From Microtetraspora malaysiensis (lineage in GTDB: Bacteria; Actinomycetota; Actinomycetes; Streptosporangiales; Streptosporangiaceae): 64,000 nucleotides of DNA. The translations under genes were made by a program, and so were the position numbers. Position 1 is the first letter of the stretch. Each line of letters starts with the position of its first letter. Below, one piece after another: positions 26,116 to 34,484 of this stretch. The notes under the pieces are model-generated. The model was not told the DNA's origin. It was given only the letters and a program-made list of their open reading frames with translations, and did no database searches. The stretch spans positions 62,001-126,000 of the forward strand of contig NZ_BBYJ01000048.1 of NCBI RefSeq assembly GCF_001528665.1, read 5' to 3'.

Positions 26116-27554
26116 GCGTCCTCCTCCAGTGCCGGCGCGCCGGCGGTCAGGTAGCGGGTGAGCAGGCGCACCCCGCGGCCGTTGGCGCCTGCGGCCCACC
26201 GGGCGTCGGCGGCCGGGCGCATCACCGTGAGCCCGAGGTCGAGGTGCGCCCACGGCACGTCGGACGCGAACGGCTCGAGGTACAGCGCCGCGGTGATGGC
26301 GCCGTACGGCTGGGGCGCGTCCGGGTCGAAGTTCCGGGTGTCCGCCACGTCGGAGGCGAGGGTGGCCCGGTAGGGCTCCCACATCGGCATCGCCCACCCG
26401 GGCTCACCGGCCGCGCCGCCGGCGGCCAGCACCCGCGCCAGCAGGGCGTCGTCGGTGCCGAAACCGGCCCACATGTCGGGGCCGAGGCCGGTGGCCGAGG
26501 TCAGCGTCGCCAGGTCGACGATCGCGGCAGGGCTGGCCTCCACGGCGTACGCCATGGCGTCCGCGACCACGAGCCGTCCCTCGCAGTCGGCGTTGGTCAC
26601 CTCGACGGTCCGGCCACCGCGATGGCGCAGGACGTCCCCGATCCGGACCGCGTCCGGGCCCGGCATGTTCTCGGCGCACGGCAGATAGGCCCGCACCGGC
26701 GCGTCGGAGCCCAGGCGGGCCAGCGCGACGAGGGCGCCGAGAACGGCGGCGGCGCCGGCCATGTCCGCCTTCATGGTGAGCATGCCCCGGGTGGGCTTGA
26801 GCGACAGGCCGCCCGCGTCGAAGGTGATGCCCTTGCCGACGAGCGCCGTGTGCGGGCCGTCGCCTCCGCGTCGCAGCTCGATCAGGCACGGCGGATGCAC
26901 GCTTCCCCGGCCCACGCCGGCGATGCCGCCGAATTGCTCGCGCTCCAGCGTCACGGCGTCGTGTACGCGTACCTCGAACCCGAGCGCCTCGCCGAGTTCC
27001 TGGCACACGGTCGCCAGCCGCGCCGGGACGAGTTGGCCGGGCGGCGTGTTGATCAGGTCCCGAGCGAGGTTGGCGGCCGCGCCGAGCGCGACCCCTTCCC
27101 GTACGGCATGCTCCGGTCCCCCGTGCCGACGCGGACCGGGGTCGAGCCGGGCGAGCAGGTCGGCGACGGTCCAGTCGGGGCGGTATCGGTACGTGCCGAG
27201 GGTCCAGCCCTCCGCCGCGGCGACCGCGCAATCCGGGTCGGCCTCCCAGCACCCGATCGCGTCGAGCACCGCCGGCGCGGATCCGCAGTGCCGGGCCGCC
27301 GCCATCGCGGCCGCCCGCACGTGGTCGAACGCCAGACCCGGCCGGGGATCACCGACGGTCACGTAGACGAGGTCGGGGCCGTCGAGGATGGGGACCCGGG
27401 CCACGTCGCCGGGCTCGGCCGGGCCGAGGCGAGCCCCGATCGCGTGCACGTCAACATCAATGCCGGCCTCCGCGAGGAAGCCGGCGACCGGGGCCGGCAC
27501 CGCCCCATCGGTCCCGACCGGCACGACGACCACGTCCGCCACCCGTTCCGTCAC
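26112..27554 (-). CDS. pepA: M17 leucyl aminopeptidase
   Basis: A 480-residue M17 aminopeptidase that removes N-terminal residues from peptides in the cytoplasm. The catalytic domain has VGKGITFDAGGLSLKP (Lys and Asp ligands), MKADMAGAAAV and NADCEGRLVVADAM, which keeps the Asp and Glu metal ligands of the usual NTDAEGRL with two neutral changes. The N-terminal domain (1-170) is the variable M17 domain. It is the first gene of the six-gene minus-strand operon (aminopeptidase, MaoC, CitE, DpaL, serine hydrolase, racemase), so peptide cleavage is wired to the downstream catabolism. Confidence 0.92.
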   Translation of the reverse strand: MTERVADVVVVPVGTDGAVPAPVAGFLAEAGIDVDVHAIGARLGPAEPGDVARVPILDGPDLVYVTVGDPRPGLAFDHVRAAAMAAARHCGSAPAVLDAIGCWEADPDCAVAAAEGWTLGTYRYRPDWTVADLLARLDPGPRRHGGPEHAVREGVALGAAANLARDLINTPPGQLVPARLATVCQELGEALGFEVRVHDAVTLEREQFGGIAGVGRGSVHPPCLIELRRGGDGPHTALVGKGITFDAGGLSLKPTRGMLTMKADMAGAAAVLGALVALARLGSDAPVRAYLPCAENMPGPDAVRIGDVLRHRGGRTVEVTNADCEGRLVVADAMAYAVEASPAAIVDLATLTSATGLGPDMWAGFGTDDALLARVLAAGGAAGEPGWAMPMWEPYRATLASDVADTRNFDPDAPQPYGAITAALYLEPFASDVPWAHLDLGLTVMRPAADARWAAGANGRGVRLLTRYLTAGAPALEEDA

Positions 27555-27741
27555 CTGGTCCTCCTGAACACGCGGGCCGCCCGCTGCGACCCGTCTCGTT
27601 TGAGCAAGCTAACCGGCGGCGCCGGCCGCCGTCGGTGTCGAACACCCAACCTCGGGACCGCCTTTCATGTCGGGCCACAAGAGTCGCCACCGCACCCGAT
27701 GAAACGTTGGCGGCGCCGTCCAAAGCGCCGGAGGAAAACCC
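27555..27741. promoter_or_regulatory. Divergent control region between the two catabolic operons
   Basis: 187 bp separate the aminopeptidase start (minus) from the M20 start (plus). Both operons must start here. A GC-rich palindrome (CGGCGGCGCCGGCCGCCG) lies at about 27612-27629. CCGGAGGA upstream of 27742 is a good ribosome site for the M20 gene. Operator assignment to the PucR regulator is a guess. Confidence 0.5.
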
Positions 27742-28869
27742 ATGAACGCACCGTCCGTTGGCTCCCGCTCCCGGGTCGCCGGCGTCGTCGCGGCGTCGGT
27801 CCGGATGATCTGCTGCGAGTCACCCTCCACCGACCTCGCCGCGGTCGCCCGCAGCGCCGACTGCGTCGCGCGGGTCGGCGAAGAGATCCTGGGCCGCCCC
27901 GCCGAGCCGATCGTCACCGCCGGCCGCACCCACCTGCGCTGGCGGTGGGGAAAGGAACCACCTCGCGTGCTCGTGCTGGGGCACCACGACACCGTCTGGC
28001 CGCTGGGCACGATCGACACGATCCCCTGCACGGCCGGCGACCGGATCCGCGGGCCCGGGTGCCTGGACATGAAGGTGGGCCTCGCCCTCGCCTTCCACGC
28101 CATCGCCGCGCTCGACGACCCATCCGGGGTCACCCTGCTGGTCACCGGCGACGAGGAGCTCGGCTCTCCGACCTCCCGCGAGCTGATCGAGGATGAGGCC
28201 AGGGGCTGCGCTGCGGCCCTGGTACTGGAGGCCGGCGACGACTCCGGCGCCCTGAAGACTGAGCGCAAGGGCCGTGCCCACTACGAGCTGACCTTCGCCG
28301 GACGCGCGGCCCACGCCGGCCTGGAACCTCACCTGGGCGCGAACGCGCTGATCACACTGGGCGCCGCCGTCGGCGCCGTCGCCGCGCTGGCCGACGACGC
28401 GGCGGGGACCAGCGTGACGCCGACGATGGCTTCCGCCGGTACGGCCGTCAACACGGTGCCGGACCGGGCCACGCTGACGATCGACGTTCGCGCCCGGACC
28501 ACCGAGGAGCTGCGGCGGGTCGACGCCGCAATCCGCGGCCTGGCGCCGGCGAACGGTGACGTCACCGTCGAGATGGAGGGTGGCATCGACCGTCCGCCGC
28601 TCGATGCCACGATGACGGCCGGGCTGTTCGAGCGGGCCCGCGCCGTGGCGGATCGGCTGGGCATCGGCCCGCTCGCCGGCGTCGCGGTCGGCGGCGGATC
28701 GGACGGCAACCTCACGGCCGCTGCCGGGGTGCCGACCCTGGACGGCCTGGGCGCGGTGGGCGGCGGGGCGCACGCCCGCCACGAGTGGGTCGACGTGGCT
28801 CGGCTCGGCGACCGTCTCGCCCTGCTGACCGGGCTGCTCGCCGACCTGCTCGGCGAGGCCAGGCGATGA
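27742..28869 (+). CDS. M20 family peptidase/deacylase (CPG2-like)
   Basis: A 375-residue M20 metallohydrolase. Zinc-site signs are GHHDTVWP, GPGCLDMKVG, the catalytic Glu pair in TGDEELGS, and the terminal His in GGAHARHEWV; the dimerisation-domain His is in RAAHAGLEP. It resembles the glutamate-carboxypeptidase (CPG2) group. It heads a three-gene operon with the GNAT (ATGA overlap) and a second M20. The known N-succinyl-amino-acid route needs an M20 L-desuccinylase, and this gene, coupled to the succinyltransferase, is the better candidate of the two. It could instead be a dipeptidase. Confidence 0.88.
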   Translation: MNAPSVGSRSRVAGVVAASVRMICCESPSTDLAAVARSADCVARVGEEILGRPAEPIVTAGRTHLRWRWGKEPPRVLVLGHHDTVWPLGTIDTIPCTAGDRIRGPGCLDMKVGLALAFHAIAALDDPSGVTLLVTGDEELGSPTSRELIEDEARGCAAALVLEAGDDSGALKTERKGRAHYELTFAGRAAHAGLEPHLGANALITLGAAVGAVAALADDAAGTSVTPTMASAGTAVNTVPDRATLTIDVRARTTEELRRVDAAIRGLAPANGDVTVEMEGGIDRPPLDATMTAGLFERARAVADRLGIGPLAGVAVGGGSDGNLTAAAGVPTLDGLGAVGGGAHARHEWVDVARLGDRLALLTGLLADLLGEARR

Positions 28870-29648
28870 CGCCGGAGCACGGAGTGTCAGTCCGCGAGGC
28901 GGCCGGGCTCGCCGACCTCGAGGCGATCGCCGCCCTCTTCAACCGGGTCTGGGACGGCGCGCCCGACTCCAGCCAGATCACCGTCGCGTTGCTGCGCGCC
29001 TTCAGCATGACCGGCAACTACGTCGCCGTCGCATTCGTCGGGGAGCATCTGGCCGGCGCCGCGGTCGGGTTCCTCGCGCCGCACAACGGATCCCTGCACA
29101 GCCACATCACCGGGGTCGAGGCGAAGTACCGCGCCCAGCAGATCGGCTACCTGCTCAAGTGCCACCAGCGCGACTGGGCGCTGGGCCGCGGCATCGGCTC
29201 GATCACCTGGACGTTCGACCCCCTGGTCCGTCGCAACGCGTACTTCAACCTGGTCAAGCTCGGCGCCCGGGCGACGGACTACCTGCCCGACTGCTACGGC
29301 CCGATGCACGACGGGCTCAACCGCGGCGAGGCCAGCGACCGGCTGTTCGTCGAGTGGGACCTGCTCTCCCCCGCCGCCGTCGGGCCGCCCGAGGGCGACC
29401 ATCGGCCGCTGATCACGGTCCGCGACGACGCGCTCCGGGTGGTGCCGTGGACCGGCGGGCCCGCCTTCGTCCCGGTCCCCGAGGACATCGAACGGGTCCG
29501 GGTCGAGAACCCCCTCCTCGCGCGGGCCTGGCGTGCCCACGTACGGGACGTGCTGGCCGGGGCCCTGGCCGGCGGCGCCGAGATCGCCGCCTTCGACCGG
29601 CGGCACGGCTACCTGATCACCTACCCAGCCAAGACAGGAGAACGATGA
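28866..29648 (+). CDS. COG3375-type GNAT acyltransferase, probable D-amino-acid N-succinyltransferase
   Basis: A 260-residue GNAT of the COG3375 group: LFNRVWDG near the start, HSHITGVEAKYRAQQIGYLLKCHQRDWA in the acyl-CoA region, TWTFDPLVRRNAYFNLVKLGA, and YGPMHDGLNRGEASDRLFVEWDL. Members of this group lie beside N-succinylamino-acid racemases; the Geobacillus example succinylates D-amino acids, so that racemase and desuccinylase can release L-amino acids. It overlaps both neighbouring M20 genes by ATGA. That the acyl group is succinyl is inferred from context. Confidence 0.85.
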   Translation: MTPEHGVSVREAAGLADLEAIAALFNRVWDGAPDSSQITVALLRAFSMTGNYVAVAFVGEHLAGAAVGFLAPHNGSLHSHITGVEAKYRAQQIGYLLKCHQRDWALGRGIGSITWTFDPLVRRNAYFNLVKLGARATDYLPDCYGPMHDGLNRGEASDRLFVEWDLLSPAAVGPPEGDHRPLITVRDDALRVVPWTGGPAFVPVPEDIERVRVENPLLARAWRAHVRDVLAGALAGGAEIAAFDRRHGYLITYPAKTGER

Positions 29649-30964
29649 CAGACCACCCGGACGTCGTGACGATCTGCTCCGACCTCATCGCGATCGACAC
29701 CAGCAACTACGGCAAGGCGGGCAGCAAGGGCGAGCTGGCCGCGGCCGAGTACGTCGCCAGTCTCCTACGCGGGGCGGGGTACGACCCCGAAATCATCGAG
29801 TCCGAGCCGACCCGGGCCAACGTCGTTCTCCGGGTCCCGGGCGCCGACCGGTTGCTGCCCGGCCTGCTCGTCCACGGGCATCTCGACGTCGTCCCCGCCG
29901 AGCCGGAGCGGTGGACGGTGGCGCCGTTCGAGGGCCGGGTGGCGGACGGGTACGTGTGGGGCCGCGGCGCGACCGACATGAAGGACACGGTCGCGATGAT
30001 GCTCGCCACCCTGCTGCGGTGGGCGGCCGACGCGACCGGACCACGCCGCGACATGGTCTTCGCCTTCGTCGCGGACGAGGAGGAGGACGGTGCCCTCGGC
30101 GCCGAGTGGCTGGTACGCAACCGACCCGAGCTCTTCGCCGGGGTCACCGCCGCCGTCGGCGAGTCGGGCGGGCGGCCCGTGCCGGTACGGGCGCCCGACG
30201 GGACGGTACGGCGGTTCTACCCGATCGCTGTCGCCGAGCGTGGCTCCCTCCACATGCGCGTCCGCGCGACCGGTACGGAGGGCCACGGGTCACGCCCGAA
30301 CCCGGACAACCCCGTCGCCCGCCTGGTGACCGGCCTGGCCCGGATCTCGGCGCACCGGTGGCCGCTGACGCTGACGCCACCGGTGCGCCGGCTGCTCGAC
30401 ACCGCCGTGCAGACCCTCGGCCTCGACGCCGACCTCTCCTCCGACGAGGGCGTCGAGGCCGTCCTCGACCGGATCGGGCCGCTGCGCGAGTACGTCGAGC
30501 CGTCGCTGCGCTGCTCGACGAACGTCACCGTGCTCGACGCGGGCTACAAGTTCAACGTGGTACCAGGCGAGGCGCACGCCGAGATCGACGTACGCTCACT
30601 GCCCGGCACCGAGGACGAACAGCTCGCCATCATCGACGAGTTGCTGGGACCGTCCGTCACCCGGTCATTCCTGTCCTACCGCCCCGCGATCGGGGCCGGC
30701 TGGGACAACGCCTGGTACGACGCGATGGCCGCGTCGGTCCTGCGCCACGACCCGGACGGCGTGATCGTCCCGTTCTGTATGGGCGGTGGCACCGACGCCA
30801 AGCCGTTCGCCGAGCTGGGGATGGCGGGCTTCGGCTTCGCCCCGCTCGGTGAGGACCCCGACGGCCGCACACCAGCCGGCATGCACGGCGTCGACGAACG
30901 CGTGCCGATCGCGTCCCTGCGCAGCGGCGTCGACGTGCTGGACGACTTCCTGCGCACGGTATGA
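29645..30964 (+). CDS. M20 family peptidase (ArgE/DapE/ACY1-like)
   Basis: A 439-residue M20 enzyme of the M20A/ACY1 group, longer than the first M20 of the operon. The metal site shows HGHLDVVPAEPERW, GRGATDMKD, DEEEDG, the dimer-interface EGHGSRPNPDNP and the C-terminal MHGVDERV. Likely roles are dipeptidase or N-acyl amino acid hydrolase in the cytoplasm. It is the last gene of the plus-strand operon. A transposase fragment starts right behind the stop, so the original operon may have been longer. Confidence 0.9.
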   Translation: MTDHPDVVTICSDLIAIDTSNYGKAGSKGELAAAEYVASLLRGAGYDPEIIESEPTRANVVLRVPGADRLLPGLLVHGHLDVVPAEPERWTVAPFEGRVADGYVWGRGATDMKDTVAMMLATLLRWAADATGPRRDMVFAFVADEEEDGALGAEWLVRNRPELFAGVTAAVGESGGRPVPVRAPDGTVRRFYPIAVAERGSLHMRVRATGTEGHGSRPNPDNPVARLVTGLARISAHRWPLTLTPPVRRLLDTAVQTLGLDADLSSDEGVEAVLDRIGPLREYVEPSLRCSTNVTVLDAGYKFNVVPGEAHAEIDVRSLPGTEDEQLAIIDELLGPSVTRSFLSYRPAIGAGWDNAWYDAMAASVLRHDPDGVIVPFCMGGGTDAKPFAELGMAGFGFAPLGEDPDGRTPAGMHGVDERVPIASLRSGVDVLDDFLRTV

Positions 30965-31224
30965 CCCGCTACGGCGCCGCGAACGCCCTGGCGTGGGACC
31001 GGTTGCATCCCCGCCTGACCCGCCGGGCTGCCTGGCTGGACCACGGCGACCTGCCCGTGCTGGAAGGCACGCTGATCCGGCTCACGGTGCAGCACCTGCC
31101 CGGTGACCGTGACCCGAAACCGTTGTGGCTGCGGTCGTCCCGCACCGGCGTCTGTCCGTCTCATGTGGACAACCTCTGGCAGGCGTTCCTGCGCAGGTTC
31201 GACCTTTCGTGTCGGGGTCGGTGA
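30965..31224 (+). pseudogene. Transposase C-terminal fragment (IS701-like group)
   Basis: The frame reads WDRLHPRLTRRAAWLDHGD, then a GTLIRLTVQHLPGDRDPKPLWLRSS strand and NLWQAFLRRFDL, the familiar middle-to-late section of IS701-related transposases. It stops abruptly after RFDLSCRGR. Both ends of the element are missing. It marks the right edge of the intact catabolic operon. Confidence 0.65.
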
Positions 31225-31429
31225 GGCCGAGCAGAATCCGGAGCGGCGGGGAACCCGCGGCTGGTGATTTCGCCGGTCACGATCCGGACAGCACGCGCAT
31301 TCGTCGCCTGGGCCCACCGGCGTCTCGGTCCGCCGCCCGGTGCCAAGTTTGCGAGCGCCGTCCAGACCACCGACGGAACCCTCGTCGGCGTCGTGCTCGT
31401 CGGACGACCCGTTGCCACGAAACGTCGGC

Positions 31430-31748
31430 ACCTCTTGGCGGACGTTTCTACGGCTGCAAGCGAAAGGACTGCTCGCCTGCGACTTCTTCCACATCGACAC
31501 GATCTTCCTGAAACGCCAATACGTGTTGTTCGAGATGGAGGTGGAAACACGACGCGTGCACATCCTGGGTGTCACAGCCCATCCCACCGGCGCCTGGACA
31601 GCTCAGCAGGCGAGAAATCTGCTCATGGCTTACGGGCGCCGGGCCAGGTCATTCCGGTTTCTCATTCGTGACCGGGATGCCAAGTTCACCGCCGTCTTCG
31701 ACGAGGTCTTCACCAGCCTGGGCGTCACGGTGATCAAGACGCCGCGAC
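31430..31748 (+). pseudogene. Integrase-core transposase, middle fragment
   Basis: The frame reads [20 protein letters not shown] (first catalytic Asp), then [24 protein letters not shown] and [20 protein letters not shown] (second catalytic Asp), the DDE core common in actinobacterial transposases. It breaks off at VIKTP, before the last catalytic residue, where SGNH-hydrolase sequence takes over. Related pieces lie at 4630-4717 and 32410-32740. Confidence 0.75.
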
Positions 31749-32426
31749 CCCAATATCAGGATTCTCGTCTCAAACGTAATCAACCGCACCGAGCTCGACG
31801 GCTGGGCTTGGCTCAATCCTGCTATCACCGACTACAAGGCCAAGCTGCCAGGAGTGGCTGCAGCACTCAGCACCTCCCAGTCACCCATCTACGTGGTGGA
31901 CGTAAACACGGGATTCGACCCGGCCCGCGATACGTGGGACGGACTACACCCGAACGGAATGGGCGAGTTCAAGTTTGCCAAGGCCTTCGCCGACACTTTC
32001 GCCACCAAGCTCAGCATCGGCCCAGCTTTCCCCGCACTGCCCGGATCGGTGCCCGAGCTGCCGATGACGGCGCCTGCCACCATCACGGCCAGTGCCGTAC
32101 CTGAGGGCGTGCAGCTCAACTGGGCGCATTCGTACGGCGCAGCCGGCTACTACATTTACACACGCGACGTGACCAACGGCGAGGCATTCCAGAAGCTCCC
32201 GTACCCTGTCTCGGCGGATAACTGGCTGCAGACCTGGGTAGTGAAGGGACACACCTACGAGTACAAGATCTCCTCGGTCAAGGGCGCTGCGGAGAGCGGA
32301 ACCTCACCTGTGGCCTCGGTGATGGCCAACCCGCAGACTCCATCGCAGATCCAGGACGTCCCTCATCGTCACCTGCGTGATCAGCGAATGCCACCACGAC
32401 GGGCAGCCAAAGCTCAGACCGCGTAA
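31749..32426 (+). pseudogene. 5'-truncated SGNH/GDSL hydrolase with fibronectin type III domain
   Basis: From 31749 the frame reads [19 protein letters not shown], an SGNH-fold strand, then VVDVNTGFD and [21 protein letters not shown], which is SGNH block V with the catalytic Asp and His. A fibronectin-III-like module follows ([17 protein letters not shown] to YEYKISSVKG). The catalytic Ser block I and signal peptide are lost to the transposase junction. The last 25 residues look like read-through into foreign DNA. Intact relatives are secreted esterases or polysaccharide deacetylases. Confidence 0.7.
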
Positions 32427-32740
32427 CTCGATATTCGAGCGACATAGGACCTACCCGAACGCGACCGGGCATCCGCCGATCCCAGATGAACTGCGTGAGC
32501 TGGTCATCCGGCTGGCCAGAGAGAACCCACGATGGGGGCACCGCGGATCCGGGGCGAACTGCTCGGCCTCGGCCATCAGATCGGGGAGGGCACCATCCGC
32601 CGCATCCTCCTCGCAGCCGGCCTCGGCCCCGCGCCACGCCAGATACCGCCGACCTGGCGACAGTTCCTCGCCTCGCAAGCCTCCGGCATCCTGGCCTGCG
32701 ACTTCCTGCACGTCGACATTGGGCGTGGACGCCCGCAAAC
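32410..32740 (+). pseudogene. Integrase-core transposase, N-terminal fragment with frameshift
   Basis: The first frame gives [39 protein letters not shown]. After a shift near 32535 the second frame gives [27 protein letters not shown] and ends in [10 protein letters not shown] at the first catalytic Asp. Helix-turn-helix and the start of the DDE core are present; the remainder is deleted. It belongs to the same family as the pieces at 4630 and 31430. Confidence 0.7.
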
Positions 32741-32773
32741 GATCAGCGAGAGCCGTAGACAGCCGGACATGTG

Positions 32774-32817
32774 AAGAGAGCCTCTAACTCGCGTTATCGC
32801 AGGTCAGAGGCTCTCTT
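32774..32817. terminator. Perfect 12-bp stem-loop beside second att fragment
   Basis: AAGAGAGCCTCT (32774-32785) pairs exactly with AGAGGCTCTCTT (32806-32817) over a 20-nt loop. It lies just left of a tRNA fragment, as do the hairpins at 4027 and 41680, so it is likely the terminator at the end of a former integrative element. Confidence 0.65.
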
Positions 32818-32834
32818 GTGCTGGTGTAGAGTTG

Positions 32835-32876
32835 CGCGCCCTGCAGGATTCGAACCTGCGACCGTCGGATTAGAAG
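32835..32876 (-). other. Second att site: 3' fragment of a tRNA-Arg variant
   Basis: This matches the 3' part of the tRNA-Arg at 41717-41790 but with a different T-arm stem (GCAGG/CCTGC in place of GAGGG/CCCCC), and stops at the same TTAGAAG position. The compensated T stem shows that it comes from a functional tRNA or attP copy, not from random mutation. It separates the catabolic island from the rep-xis-int element. Confidence 0.75.
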
Positions 32877-32985
32877 TGGATGATTCTTCACGGTGGTCAC
32901 ATCGCCTCTGGCCTGCATCTTGGCGGCCGTCGTGTTGGTGGCGATCCGCGATCATCCCGCGTATATCCCGCGTTGCTCATGGTCG

Positions 32986-33225
32986 TCATCGACGGGGAGT
33001 GGAGCGAGACCTCCGGAGCCTGGCCCGGATGATCCTTATTGCACCTCCGGTGAGCACGAGCCCGGTCACGAGGCAGGTGAGCAATGCGGCGAAGTCCAGC
33101 CAGTCATCGCCCGTCAGCGCATTGTCCACCACGACGAGGATGCACATTGGCAGCCCCAAACAGATCAGCCAGAGCTTTTCGCCCTCGTGGGGATCTCGAT
33201 CGGGTGCGGCCGGGGGGTTGGTCAC
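32986..33225 (-). CDS. Small membrane protein
   Basis: From the GTG at 33225 the 79-residue product has a polar N-terminus (TNPPAAPDRDPHEGEK), two hydrophobic segments (about 19-34 and 39-60) and an arginine-rich tail. The frame is open further upstream, but the sequence there does not look like protein. No family is recognised. Small two-helix proteins of this kind are common cargo or transfer accessories in actinobacterial integrative elements. Confidence 0.45.
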   Translation of the reverse strand: MTNPPAAPDRDPHEGEKLWLICLGLPMCILVVVDNALTGDDWLDFAALLTCLVTGLVLTGGAIRIIRARLRRSRSTPRR

Positions 33226-33647
33226 GTTTTCAATGTACCGGCGATACTCCGGCAAGTCGTGGGCGCGGACGCCCACTTTCCCCTGACTTCCTGCTTGCAA
33301 AGACGTATGCCGATCTTGCTCGACCTGCGTTCTTGCTGCTCGTGCCGCTGATCGCGTTCCCCGTGAGTCCCCGCCATTCCGCCTTGATCGCCGTCCCACG
33401 CAACGGGCACGGCACACCTTCTGATCCGTAGGTCCCCAAACGGTCTCCAGGACCATTCAGCTCGTTCGCCGTGCTGCTCGTCAGGACCCCGGTCGTTCAG
33501 ATCCGTTCGGCTCAGTTTATGATCGTCCGCTTAGGTGGCTCCCAAGGTGGCTCCCGAAATGCGATCGACTTCTCCGACGTCACCTCGACATACTCGTATT
33601 CCTTGCGAGCCGTCCCTCTCCTCGCTGCCAGCCAAGAAGGGAAGGAC
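33226..33647. other. Intergenic region upstream of the HEAT-repeat gene
   Basis: No convincing gene. It must hold the promoters of the small membrane protein (minus) and the HEAT protein (plus). A short direct repeat GGTGGCTCCCAAGGTGGCTCCC is at about 33534-33555. Confidence 0.4.
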
Positions 33648-34484
33648 ATGCCGACACCATCGATCCCCAGTAGCCAGCTCGCCGAGCTGCTCGACTGGGA
33701 TGAGACATCCTCTCAAGAGCATTTCGACGCCATGGACAGGTTGTTCGAATCGATCTCTGACCCTGAAGAGGTCATAGCCCTGACTCAGGCCTGGTGGGCT
33801 GATCCTGATGAGAGGGTGCAGGCGCTCGGATTCGACCTGCTTGCGGTTCAGGCACTCAACTTCTGCTGGCACGTTTCGCCCCTGATCGAAGCGGCGGATG
33901 CCCTTCCATTGGACAGGACACATAAGCACGTGCGCGCGGCCACCGCCCATGCACTCGCCACCATCTGCGACGACGAACGTGTCCTGGGTCCGCTCTTACG
34001 CTTCGCTGCCGACCCGGACGCGGATATCCGCTGGCAGGTGGCGCGTGGGATTCCAGTCGGCGCCGACCCACTGCCCGAGGATGCGGTGCGGGTACTGCTG
34101 GCGTTGATGCGTGATCCGGATGCCGAGGTGCGGGACTGGGCCACCATGATGCTGGGCAGTCGCGCCGAGAACGACACCAAGGAGATCCGGGACGCCTTCG
34201 TCGAGCGTCTGGACGATCCAGGCGCGAATACGGCTGGTGAGGCCGCGGTGGCACTGGCGATACGGCGTGACCCCCGGGTTCTGCCCACGTTGAAACGCGT
34301 GCTCGCCACCCCGGATGTGGGCAACCTCTACGTCGAAGCTGCGGCGGAGCTGGGTGACCCGGAACTTCTGCCACTCCTGGAAGGGCTCAAGACCGACGGC
34401 TGGCAGGACGATGACGAGCAGCGACCCCAAGTTCTTGATCAAGCTCTACAAGCATGCGCGTCGCGTCCGGCCTCGCTCGCCTGA
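33648..34484 (+). CDS. HEAT-repeat protein
   Basis: A 278-residue soluble protein made of helical HEAT-like repeats: DPDADIRWQVARGIP, DPDAEVRDWATMMLGS, NTAGEAAVALAIRRDPRVLPTLKRVL, VEAAAELGDPELLPLLEG. The ATG at 33648 is chosen because AAGGGAAGGA lies just upstream; the frame is open for another 59 codons without protein-like character. HEAT proteins mediate protein contacts; no enzyme motif is present. It is lone cargo in the decayed element. Confidence 0.75.
   Translation: MPTPSIPSSQLAELLDWDETSSQEHFDAMDRLFESISDPEEVIALTQAWWADPDERVQALGFDLLAVQALNFCWHVSPLIEAADALPLDRTHKHVRAATAHALATICDDERVLGPLLRFAADPDADIRWQVARGIPVGADPLPEDAVRVLLALMRDPDAEVRDWATMMLGSRAENDTKEIRDAFVERLDDPGANTAGEAAVALAIRRDPRVLPTLKRVLATPDVGNLYVEAAAELGDPELLPLLEGLKTDGWQDDDEQRPQVLDQALQACASRPASLA

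Noticed and set aside
32771..32876. Frames across the tRNA fragments that read like protein (AGFEPATVGLE)
   Set aside because: This peptide pattern is the well-known false translation of tRNA 3' ends. The nucleotide match to tRNA-Arg explains it.
33470..33540. A possible further tRNA fragment upstream of the HEAT-repeat gene
   Set aside because: A GGTCGTTCAGATCC-like stretch resembles a T arm, but I could not form matching stems or align it to the tRNA-Arg here.
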